Assembly (NCBI GenBank): GCA_965229525.1
Contig: OZ245886.1
Coordinates: forward strand, 1,736,001 to 1,800,000
Source: HXMU1420-13 sp965229525
Lineage (GTDB): Bacteria; Bacteroidota; Rhodothermia; Balneolales; Balneolaceae
DNA length: 64,000 nucleotides
Direction: 5' to 3'
The notes under the pieces were generated by a model that saw nothing but the letters and a program-made list of their open reading frames with translations, was not told the DNA's origin and did no database searches. Position numbers and translations under genes: made by a program. Numbering within the stretch: the stretch's first letter is position 1; each line of letters opens with the position of its first letter. Shown here piece after piece: positions 54,268 to 61,681 of this stretch.

Positions 54268-55197
54268 ATGACATTTAGTAATGAATTAAAAATAGGACTC
54301 GTCGTTATAACTGCACTGGTTGTAGCATTCTTTGGATTTCGGTTCATGAACGATGAACCGCTGCTCTCGAGTGTAAACCTGTTGAATACAAAATTCGACA
54401 ATGTAGATGGCCTGCTGGTTGGCAGTACTGTAACCATGAATGGATTTAAAATTGGTAGCGTCCGAGATTTAATTTTTCTACCTGATGAAGACAGTGTTCA
54501 TGTTGAGATTACAATCACGGAACCTATTCCAATTCCTTTAGGATCTGTCGCAATATTGGCATCGCCTGATTTTTTAGGTACAACATCTATTGAAATAGTA
54601 AGGGCTAAGAATAATCAAATTGTTGAATGGGGTGGCTTTATTCCGGGACAACAAAACATTAGTCTGTTAAGCTCATTTTCTGATCAGGGAGCAGCACTGG
54701 CCGATACCGTTCAGGCTACTCTTACGCAAGTTAATAAACTGCTTAGAGGTATTAGTGAGATTGAAGAAGGGGCTTCAAGTCAGATTGAGGCCACGGTAGA
54801 TAATTTTAAAGAAGTAACCGATGTCGTTTCAGAAGTTATTACTGCCAGAAAAACGGAAATTGATTCATTAATTATTGCAACCAATAATACCCTTCAAAAT
54901 ATCAGTGAATTATCTGATTCATCTTCCGCAGATTTAGAATCACTGGTTGCAAATCTTGAGCAGTTTAGTAATGATTTGGATGCATTGAGTAAGAGCTTGC
55001 AGGAATCTACCAATTCATTAAATAGCATCCTTGGTAAAGTAGATGAGGGAGAAGGAACTATTGGACTAATGCTAAACGACCCTTCTCTTTACAACAATTT
55101 GGATAGCCTCACTTTTAACCTGAATGAACTAATTCTCAACATTCAGGAAAACCCGGGTGACTACCTAAAGTATATGCGCTTGATCGAGATTTTTTGA
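54268..55197 (+). CDS. mlaD: MCE-domain substrate-binding protein, MlaD-type
   Basis: 309 residues. N-terminal membrane helix ~8-25, then an MCE domain ~37-117 (NVDGLLVGSTVTMNGFKIGSV, AILASPDFLGTTSIEI). The long C-terminal half is a coiled-coil-like helical region with many Ser/Asn/Leu. MCE domains form hexameric rings that carry lipids. It lies 32 bp after mlaF with an AAAGGAG site. Confidence 0.95.
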   Translation: MTFSNELKIGLVVITALVVAFFGFRFMNDEPLLSSVNLLNTKFDNVDGLLVGSTVTMNGFKIGSVRDLIFLPDEDSVHVEITITEPIPIPLGSVAILASPDFLGTTSIEIVRAKNNQIVEWGGFIPGQQNISLLSSFSDQGAALADTVQATLTQVNKLLRGISEIEEGASSQIEATVDNFKEVTDVVSEVITARKTEIDSLIIATNNTLQNISELSDSSSADLESLVANLEQFSNDLDALSKSLQESTNSLNSILGKVDEGEGTIGLMLNDPSLYNNLDSLTFNLNELILNIQENPGDYLKYMRLIEIF

Positions 55198-55228
55198 TCA
55201 CACTTTATAACACTTGTTATGCTATCGA

Positions 55229-55495
55229 TTAATCGTAGTGCGTCCACATTCTGATTACTTTAACGACTTTCTCCTTTTCGTAAACCTGATACACTAGGCG
55301 ATGCTGGATATTGATTCTACGAGAATAAGCCCCTTCTAAATTTCCAACCAATTTTTCATAGGGGGGGTATTCTTCAAAAGGATCTTCTCTAATAATTTCC
55401 AGTAAATCCTCGATCTTGGATTTTAAACCTGAAGAAGCGGCTTTTCTAGCATCTGTTTTAGCCTGTTTGGTGTAAACGAGTTTATTGTTACTCAC
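55229..55495 (-). CDS. yoeB: YoeB-family mRNA interferase toxin
   Basis: 88 residues. The family core is YTKQAKTDARKAASSGL, LEGAYSRRINIQHRLVYQV and the C-terminal WTHYD, with the catalytic His and Tyr. YoeB cleaves mRNA at the ribosome A site. Overlaps yefM by 4 bp. Confidence 0.95.
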   Translation of the reverse strand: MSNNKLVYTKQAKTDARKAASSGLKSKIEDLLEIIREDPFEEYPPYEKLVGNLEGAYSRRINIQHRLVYQVYEKEKVVKVIRMWTHYD

Positions 55496-55734
55496 CAGTC
55501 AAGTTTTTCCTCGGTTTCTTCAAGTGGCGTATTTATTCCCTCCACAATAGACTCTTGCATACCCGGAATGGATGAAAGATAAAGCGTTTCCTGAATAGCT
55601 CTCCAATCCTCTTCACTGACCAATACTGCATTGGAGCGTTTCCCAGTAATCTGAATTGGCTCATGGGTATCAGATGCTTCATCGAGTAATCGATAAATAT
55701 CTTTGCGAGCTTGAGTAGCTGTAAGTGTTTTCAT
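55492..55734 (-). CDS. yefM: YefM/Phd-family antitoxin
   Basis: 80 residues: MKTLTATQARKDIYRLLDEA, PIQITGKRSNAVLVSEEDWRAIQETLYLSSI, and an acidic C terminus that binds YoeB. First gene of a minus-strand pair; a palindrome lies just upstream. Confidence 0.95.
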   Translation of the reverse strand: MKTLTATQARKDIYRLLDEASDTHEPIQITGKRSNAVLVSEEDWRAIQETLYLSSIPGMQESIVEGINTPLEETEEKLDW

Positions 55735-55739
55735 ACCAA

Positions 55740-55773
55740 TACATATTAATTAATATGTACAAAACGTACGTTA
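55740..55773. promoter_or_regulatory. YefM-type operator palindromes
   Basis: TACATATTAATTAATATGTA (55740-55759) is a perfect 20-bp palindrome, followed by AACGTACGTT (55764-55773), a perfect 10-bp palindrome. TGTACA (55756-55761) between them is the core known for YefM sites in E. coli. The first lies six bases upstream of the yefM start. Confidence 0.65.
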
Positions 55774-56133
55774 TTGCGTACTAAATGTCAAGCTTTATGA
55801 AAAGGTAGCATAACGACCTTGCGTTTAAGCGGCGCAGGTTCTCGTTTTTGTTAGAAATAACGGAAATAATAAGTTTGGGAAAAGAGTAATCTGTTCTTTT
55901 GGTCCGCCAAAAGAACCAAAAACACTCGGCTGGTTGGCTTCTGGGTAGTGAATCTTCTGAATTCAACCTAAAACCAATCGGTCGTCTACGTGACCAGGTT
56001 TCAGGATACGAATTCTTGGAAAGATTAACTGCTATTCCTACACCCAACTAATGCCGATTTAACAAAGATTGCCTTAGAGTTATTAATGTTCTGATAAGAT
56101 AATCCTAACTCTTAATTCTACATTCTTAATTTC
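55774..56133. repeat. Non-coding 360-bp spacer with hairpin element
   Basis: The stretch between yefM and fhs contains a perfect hairpin GTTCTTTTGG-TCCG-CCAAAAGAAC (55893-55916) and, near the right end, TTAAT/TTCTTAATT words (56101-56135). A reading frame at 55781-56047 on the minus strand encodes no recognisable protein (many Arg/Trp/Phe, no family signal) and is treated as repeat sequence, not a gene. Confidence 0.5.
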
Positions 56134-57813
56134 TTAAAACAATCCTGAAATCACTCCATCTTCATTAACGCTCATATTCACTGCAGCCGGAACTTTCGGT
56201 AAGCCCGGCATCAACATCATATTTCCACATATAACAACCAAGAAACCTGCTCCTGCGGAGAGTTGCACATCGGTAACAGTAAGCTTATGATTTTTTGGTG
56301 CGCCACGTTCTGTTGGGGTATCAGAAAGTGAGGCCTGTGTTTTGGCAATACAAACAGGAAGTTTATCGTAGCCTAATTTTGTAAAGTGCTCGATATTTTT
56401 TTGAGCCTTTTTATCAAATGATACTCGATCCGCTCGATAAATTGAAGTAGCGATTTTTATCACCTTTTCTTCAATACTATCGCTATTCTCGTACAACTGA
56501 ACTTGAGCAGGGTCGGTGTTTTCATCAGCAAGGCGAATTGTTTTTTCGGCTAACTCAATCACACCATCTCCTCCTTCTGTAAACGCATCATGAGCTGCAC
56601 ACTCAACCCCCATTTGTGCGCAGAAACTTTGTATTTCTTCGATTTCTTTCTCATCATCGATTTCAAATCGATTGATGGCAACTACAATTGGAGTCCTGAA
56701 TTTCTGAAGATTTTGTATGTGTACTTCCAAATTCTCAAGTCCCTTTTTCAACGCTGATATATGGTGCCCATTCACTTTGGCATCATCAATATTTACTCCT
56801 CCATGATATTTTAGTGCTTTACTAGTTACAACAAGTACAACGGCGGACGGCCAAATGCCTGAAATCGGGCATACCATATTAAAGAACTTTTCTGCCCCAA
56901 GATCGGCACCAAATCCAGCTTCTGTAATTACATAGTCGGACAGCTTCAATCCAATTCTATTTGCCAGAATACTACTTGTACCATGGGCGATGTTCGCAAA
57001 TGGTCCGGCATGAATGAGGGCTGGGACATGTTCTATTGTTTGTACCAAATTAGGCATAATGGCTTCATTCAGAATTACAGCCATCGCCTCATGAGCTCCT
57101 AGTTCACTTGCAAGAATTGCATCTCCTGTTTTGTTATAGCCCACAATGATCTGTCCTAGTCGTTTCTTTAAATCTAATCTGGAAGTAGCCAGTGCTAAAA
57201 TGGCCATAATTTCTGATGCTGCCGTAATAACAAATCCGGATTCTCTGGGCACTCCATTTATATTTCCACCCAATCCTAAAACAATCTGCCGAAGTGAGCG
57301 ATCGCTCATGTCCATTGCTCTGTTCCAGAGTTTTTTAGTGACATCAAATTCGAGTTCATTGCCTTTGAATATGTGGTTATCAAGCATTGCCGCTAATAGA
57401 TTATGCGCTGTACCGATGGCATGAATATCACCATTAAAATGAAGGTTGATATGTTCCATAGGTATCACTTGAGAATACCCACCACCTGCGGCTCCTCCTT
57501 TAATGCCAAAAACAGGTCCAAGAGAAGGTTCACGTATAGCTACCAGTGATTTTTTTCCCAGCTTTTGAATCCCTTGACTTAGCCCAATTGAGGTGAGTGT
57601 TTTTCCTTCACCGGACGGTGTTGGAGTCATTGCTGTGACAAGTATCAGCTTTCCATCAGGCTGATCTTTGAATTTTTCAAGTACATTCAAGCGAATTTTG
57701 CCTGTATACTTACCATAAAATTCAAAATTATCTTCACCTAGATTAAGCGCAGCCATAAACTCGCGCATATGTTTTAGCTCCGCTCTTTGAGCGATCTCTA
57801 TACTCGCGTCCAT
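56134..57813 (-). CDS. fhs: Formate-tetrahydrofolate ligase
   Basis: 559 residues. P-loop TPSGEGKT (65-72), REPSLGPVFGIKGGAAGGG, GDIHAIG, LVVTSKALKYHGG and the final AGAGFLVVICGNMMLMPGLP. It makes 10-formyl-THF from formate and ATP in one-carbon metabolism. Stands alone; no riboswitch is seen upstream. Confidence 0.97.
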   Translation of the reverse strand: MDASIEIAQRAELKHMREFMAALNLGEDNFEFYGKYTGKIRLNVLEKFKDQPDGKLILVTAMTPTPSGEGKTLTSIGLSQGIQKLGKKSLVAIREPSLGPVFGIKGGAAGGGYSQVIPMEHINLHFNGDIHAIGTAHNLLAAMLDNHIFKGNELEFDVTKKLWNRAMDMSDRSLRQIVLGLGGNINGVPRESGFVITAASEIMAILALATSRLDLKKRLGQIIVGYNKTGDAILASELGAHEAMAVILNEAIMPNLVQTIEHVPALIHAGPFANIAHGTSSILANRIGLKLSDYVITEAGFGADLGAEKFFNMVCPISGIWPSAVVLVVTSKALKYHGGVNIDDAKVNGHHISALKKGLENLEVHIQNLQKFRTPIVVAINRFEIDDEKEIEEIQSFCAQMGVECAAHDAFTEGGDGVIELAEKTIRLADENTDPAQVQLYENSDSIEEKVIKIATSIYRADRVSFDKKAQKNIEHFTKLGYDKLPVCIAKTQASLSDTPTERGAPKNHKLTVTDVQLSAGAGFLVVICGNMMLMPGLPKVPAAVNMSVNEDGVISGLF

Positions 57814-58079
57814 AAATGATTATTGTATTAGTGACTTCCCGAAACTTAATGCTATGAACTAACAGGATTTAGAAGAGAGGAGCAAGTGATAAATATACTT
57901 TTGCGTTTCCGTGTAGTTACCCAGCAATAAACTAAAGCATAGTATGTTCAATGTTGTTACAGCCCTTTCCTTTACTTGCGCAGTGGCGTATATTTGCAGG
58001 CTCGCTAATCGGGTGAAGTGGCTCGATTAACCAACTATCAACAACAACTATTTTAGATACAAGTTAGAGGCGACCTGTT
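57814..58079. promoter_or_regulatory. Divergent intergenic region of fhs and the PpiD-like gene
   Basis: The 266-bp region contains TATATTTG near 57990-57997, a -7-like element on the plus strand about 85 bp before the start at 58080; no firm -33 partner. No other gene or structured RNA is recognised. Confidence 0.3.
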
Positions 58080-59852
58080 ATGGGTGTAATGACTAAAATA
58101 AGAGACAACACTGCGATTGTCTTATACACATTAATCATTTCTTTTGGATTACTTTGGGTAGTAATGGATGTGTACGACCCTAATGTTACTACTATGGGGC
58201 CACGTTCTCTGGGCGAAGTAAATGGTGAGCCGATCACTTTAGAGGAATACAATAGCCGTGTTCAGTATTACACGAACGCCTACTCTGCGCAATCTGGTGC
58301 AGCAATCACGCCAGAAATCAGAGCAATTTATGAGTCACAGGTTTGGGATGAATTGGTAAGCACAAAGTTGCTTGAGCAAAAAATGGATGAACTTGGTATT
58401 ACTGTTACTGATTCAGAATTGCTGGATATGGTGTTCGGAGAGAATCCAGATCCACTTATTCGACAGTACTTTCAACGTGAAGACGGAACCATCGATCGTT
58501 TTGTAGTTGAAAACGTATTAACCGATCCAACTTACTCAAACGAAGCCCTTGCAATAGAAATCCAGTTACGTCAGAAACGACGTCAAGAGAAATTAAGCAA
58601 CTTTATTACTGCCGGTCTTCAAGTTACTGATCGACAAATTGTGGATGAATTCAATAAGCGTAATTCATTTGCAGATATCAGCTTTATCAAATTTCCATAC
58701 AACGAAGTTGATGATTCTGAGATTGAAATATCAGACTCAGATTTACGTGCTTATTACAACGAAAACAAAGAATCTTACAGAACGGAAGAAAGCTATCGTG
58801 CGCAATTTGTTTCGTTTAGCACACTTCCAACCTCTGAAGATACTTCAATAATTAACGGAGAAGTTGAAGATTTGATCGTTGATTTTGCAGAAGCAGAGAA
58901 CGATTCATTATTCCTCATCAGAAACCAATCCACAACATCCTATAACGGGGTTTATATCGAAAAAGATGAACTTCGAGAAGACTATGCACCAGTATTGGAT
59001 GTAGCTGAAGGTGAAGTAACCGAAGTATTAAATCTTGGTTCATCAGCAGCGATTATTAAAAAGATTGACGAGCGAGGAAGCGAAATCAAATTTGCAGTTA
59101 TGTCGTTGGCCTATGAAGCACTTCCGGCTACAATAGATGCAGCATTCGATGCAGCGGATGAGTTTATATTCTTCGCAACGGAAGAATCTTCTTTTAGTGA
59201 AGAAGCTGAACGCGCTGAACTTACAATCGGCGAGGCATTCGCGACTAAAGGAAACACGTTCATATCGGGTGTCGGGTCAAGCCAACAGGTGCTCACATTC
59301 CTTGAAACAGGAGATGAAGGAGACGTCTCTGATCCCATTGAACTGGCTTCACAATTTGTAGTTCTACAGATTACAGAAGTAAACGAGGAAGGATATCGAC
59401 CTTTAGAGGATGTGCGTGCACAAATCGAAACTCAGGTACGTAATCAAAAAAGACGTGCACTTACCATACAGAATGTAAATGAAATGCTAGCAGTTAATTC
59501 TAATTTAGAAGCATTGACTTCAGCATCTGAAAAAGACATTCAAAATGTTGATGGACTTGCTGCAAACGCTACAGTTCTTGCAGGGGGCGGAAGAGAGCCT
59601 GGTGTTATAGGGAGTGTTTTTGCAATGCAGGAAAATGTTCTCTCTACAGCGATTGAAGGAACAACAGGGGCTTATGTAGTTTTTGTAAACTCAATAGTTG
59701 AACCTTCCCCAACTACGCTAGATGATATTACTGCTTCTGGAATTAGAGCAGAACTTGAGCAGCAGATCAATCAGAAATATCTTGCTGTATGGTTAGATCA
59801 ACTAGAAGCTGAAGCAGACATTGTTGACAATAGAAGCCGATTACTTCGCTAA
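58080..59852 (+). CDS. Membrane-anchored SurA/PpiD-like periplasmic chaperone
   Basis: 590 residues. One membrane helix at ~10-31 (IVLYTLIISFGLLWVV) and no cleavage site, so the protein is anchored with a periplasmic bulk. Residues ~42-165 match the SurA_N-type chaperone domain (GEVNGEPITLEEYNSRVQYY, LVSTKLLEQKMDELGITVTDSEL). A parvulin-like region is expected around 330-450 but its signature residues are weak. Similar PpiD proteins help outer-membrane proteins fold after Sec. It precedes ribD after a terminator, and lptD, a likely client type, is nearby. Confidence 0.88.
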   Translation: MGVMTKIRDNTAIVLYTLIISFGLLWVVMDVYDPNVTTMGPRSLGEVNGEPITLEEYNSRVQYYTNAYSAQSGAAITPEIRAIYESQVWDELVSTKLLEQKMDELGITVTDSELLDMVFGENPDPLIRQYFQREDGTIDRFVVENVLTDPTYSNEALAIEIQLRQKRRQEKLSNFITAGLQVTDRQIVDEFNKRNSFADISFIKFPYNEVDDSEIEISDSDLRAYYNENKESYRTEESYRAQFVSFSTLPTSEDTSIINGEVEDLIVDFAEAENDSLFLIRNQSTTSYNGVYIEKDELREDYAPVLDVAEGEVTEVLNLGSSAAIIKKIDERGSEIKFAVMSLAYEALPATIDAAFDAADEFIFFATEESSFSEEAERAELTIGEAFATKGNTFISGVGSSQQVLTFLETGDEGDVSDPIELASQFVVLQITEVNEEGYRPLEDVRAQIETQVRNQKRRALTIQNVNEMLAVNSNLEALTSASEKDIQNVDGLAANATVLAGGGREPGVIGSVFAMQENVLSTAIEGTTGAYVVFVNSIVEPSPTTLDDITASGIRAELEQQINQKYLAVWLDQLEAEADIVDNRSRLLR

Positions 59853-59873
59853 GCTTAAATACAGTGATTTTTT

Positions 59874-59908
59874 AAAGGGCGAGAACGATGTTTTCGCCCT
59901 TTTTTGTT
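59874..59908 (+). terminator. Intrinsic terminator after the PpiD-like gene
   Basis: AAAGGGCGAGAAC and GTTTTCGCCCTTT pair around a GAT loop (one G-U pair), followed by TTTTTTGTTTT. Confidence 0.85.
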
Positions 59909-59925
59909 TTAAGGGAGTTGAATGA

Positions 59926-61071
59926 ATGCTACCTTCAATTATGAAAAATCCAAACCCTATGCACAGTGATGAATACTGGATGTTCGAAGCTTTAGAACTA
60001 GCTAGAAAGGGTGTAGGAATGGTATCCCCAAATCCAATGGTAGGTTGTGTAATTGTTAATGAGAATGGCAAAAAAATAGGGGAAGGATATCATAAAAAGA
60101 TAGGTGAAGCACATGCTGAAGTAAATGCGGTTAACTCGGTTGAGAAAAAATCCGAATTAAAAAATGCAACCGTTTATGTTACGTTAGAGCCGTGTTCTCA
60201 TTTTGGCAAAACACCACCTTGTGCACCTATGTTAGCTGATCTACCAATAAAAAGAGTGGTAATTGGGCATCAAGACCCAAACAAAAAAGTAAATGGAAAC
60301 GGAATCAGTTTGCTACGCGAGAGGGGAATTTTGATAGATATTGGGGTGCTTAAAAATGAGTGCGAAAGCCTGAATGAATATTTTATACATCATCAGTTAT
60401 ATAGGCGACCTTTTGTAACACTTAAAATAGCCCAGACTGCTGATGGTTATTTGGCGGCACCAGATGGTGATTCACAATGGATATCTGGAAAAAAGTCTAG
60501 AGAATTGGTGCATAAGTGGCGATCAGAAATGGATGCAGTTTTGGTAGGCAGAAGCACGGCATTTACGGATGACCCAAGCCTAACGGTTCGTTATGTAAAA
60601 GGTCGACAACCCAAACGTATTGTGTTGGACGGACCATATGAATTGCCACGTGATTTGAAAATATTTTCAGATAAACACGAGGAAAAAACCATCATAGTAA
60701 CCTGGAATAAAAAGGTATCAGCAACAGACGCTGACCCAATGTTGCGGGTGATGCAGCATAATTATTTTCGAGGTGAGGTAATTCAAGTAGGAAAAAAAGA
60801 CGGACATATTAATTTAAAAGAAGCTTTTTTGGAATTAGGGAATCGAGGAATTAATTCGATACTGGTTGAAGGTGGTCAAAACTTATCTTCAGCTTTATTG
60901 AAAGCAGGGCTAGTCGACAAAATTGAATTATTTATAGCACCCAAATTATTGGGTGGAGGTGCCAGGTCAATTATGAACCTAGGCATCAACAAAATGAGAG
61001 ATATCCTCCAACTAAAAGAGCCATATTGGCAACAGGTTGGTGATGATTTACTTTTAACAGCATATCTATAA
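59926..61071 (+). CDS. ribD: Bifunctional deaminase/reductase RibD
   Basis: 381 residues from ATG 59926, preceded by AAGGGAG with an 8-base gap; later ATGs (59941, 59959) are possible. The deaminase zinc site is His63/Glu65 (EAHAEVNAV) with Cys90 and Cys99 (LEPCSHFGKTPPC). The reductase domain from ~165 has SLKIAQTADGYLA-like TLKIAQTADGYLAAPDGDS and the NADPH segment ILVEGGQNLSSALL. Does two early riboflavin steps. ribE follows after 4 bp. No FMN riboswitch is seen. Confidence 0.95.
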   Translation: MLPSIMKNPNPMHSDEYWMFEALELARKGVGMVSPNPMVGCVIVNENGKKIGEGYHKKIGEAHAEVNAVNSVEKKSELKNATVYVTLEPCSHFGKTPPCAPMLADLPIKRVVIGHQDPNKKVNGNGISLLRERGILIDIGVLKNECESLNEYFIHHQLYRRPFVTLKIAQTADGYLAAPDGDSQWISGKKSRELVHKWRSEMDAVLVGRSTAFTDDPSLTVRYVKGRQPKRIVLDGPYELPRDLKIFSDKHEEKTIIVTWNKKVSATDADPMLRVMQHNYFRGEVIQVGKKDGHINLKEAFLELGNRGINSILVEGGQNLSSALLKAGLVDKIELFIAPKLLGGGARSIMNLGINKMRDILQLKEPYWQQVGDDLLLTAYL

Positions 61072-61075
61072 AATC

Positions 61076-61681
61076 ATGTTTACAGGAATTGTATCAGAAA
61101 CGGGAGAAATCAAATCAGCAAAAAGTCTAAATGGTGGTGGGATGGAATTTATGATAGCGTCCTCATTTGCAGGTAGCTGTCATATCGATGAAAGTATCGC
61201 CATAAATGGTGCTTGCCATACTGTTACTGCATTTAATGATGAGACTTTTACTGTTCAAAGTGTGGAAGAAACACTTCGAAAAACCACAATGGGTGACCTT
61301 AGTTCGGGAACCAAAGTAAATTTGGAAAGGTCGATGACTCTTCAACAAGGTATTGAAGGACACTTAGTGCAAGGTCATGTAGATACAACCGGTATCATTT
61401 CTGATATGGAAAAAGAAGAAACTGGTTGGTTGATAACCATCGAATACCCGGACGAATTTAAGAATATGATCGTTGGTCGCGGAAGTATCACGGTAGAAGG
61501 AATCAGTTTAACGGTTGCACGAGATAAGGACAATAAATTTACCATGGCGATTATTCCTTACACCTGGGAGAACACCAATCTTCAGTACAAAAAAGTAGGA
61601 GATGCAGTGAATCTCGAATTTGATGTAATTGGCAAATACGTGGTAAAGTATCTTGCCTCAATTGGCAAAGACACTCTTTAA
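61076..61681 (+). CDS. ribE: Riboflavin synthase
   Basis: 201 residues with two lumazine-binding repeats: MFTGIVSETGEI with IAINGACHTVTA, and GHLVQGHVDTTGII with ITVEGISLTVA. Typical length and end (NLEFDVIGKYV). It converts two lumazines to riboflavin and pyrimidinedione. The 3' end overlaps lptD by 4 bp on the opposite strand. Confidence 0.97.
   Translation: MFTGIVSETGEIKSAKSLNGGGMEFMIASSFAGSCHIDESIAINGACHTVTAFNDETFTVQSVEETLRKTTMGDLSSGTKVNLERSMTLQQGIEGHLVQGHVDTTGIISDMEKEETGWLITIEYPDEFKNMIVGRGSITVEGISLTVARDKDNKFTMAIIPYTWENTNLQYKKVGDAVNLEFDVIGKYVVKYLASIGKDTL

Noticed and set aside
55781..56047. 88-residue minus-strand frame between yefM and fhs
   Set aside because: No ribosome site, no recognisable domain, odd Trp/Arg/Phe-rich content and overlap with a perfect hairpin; treated as repeat sequence.
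59853..59925. FMN riboswitch before ribD-ribE
   Set aside because: The leader is too short and holds only the terminator of the upstream gene.
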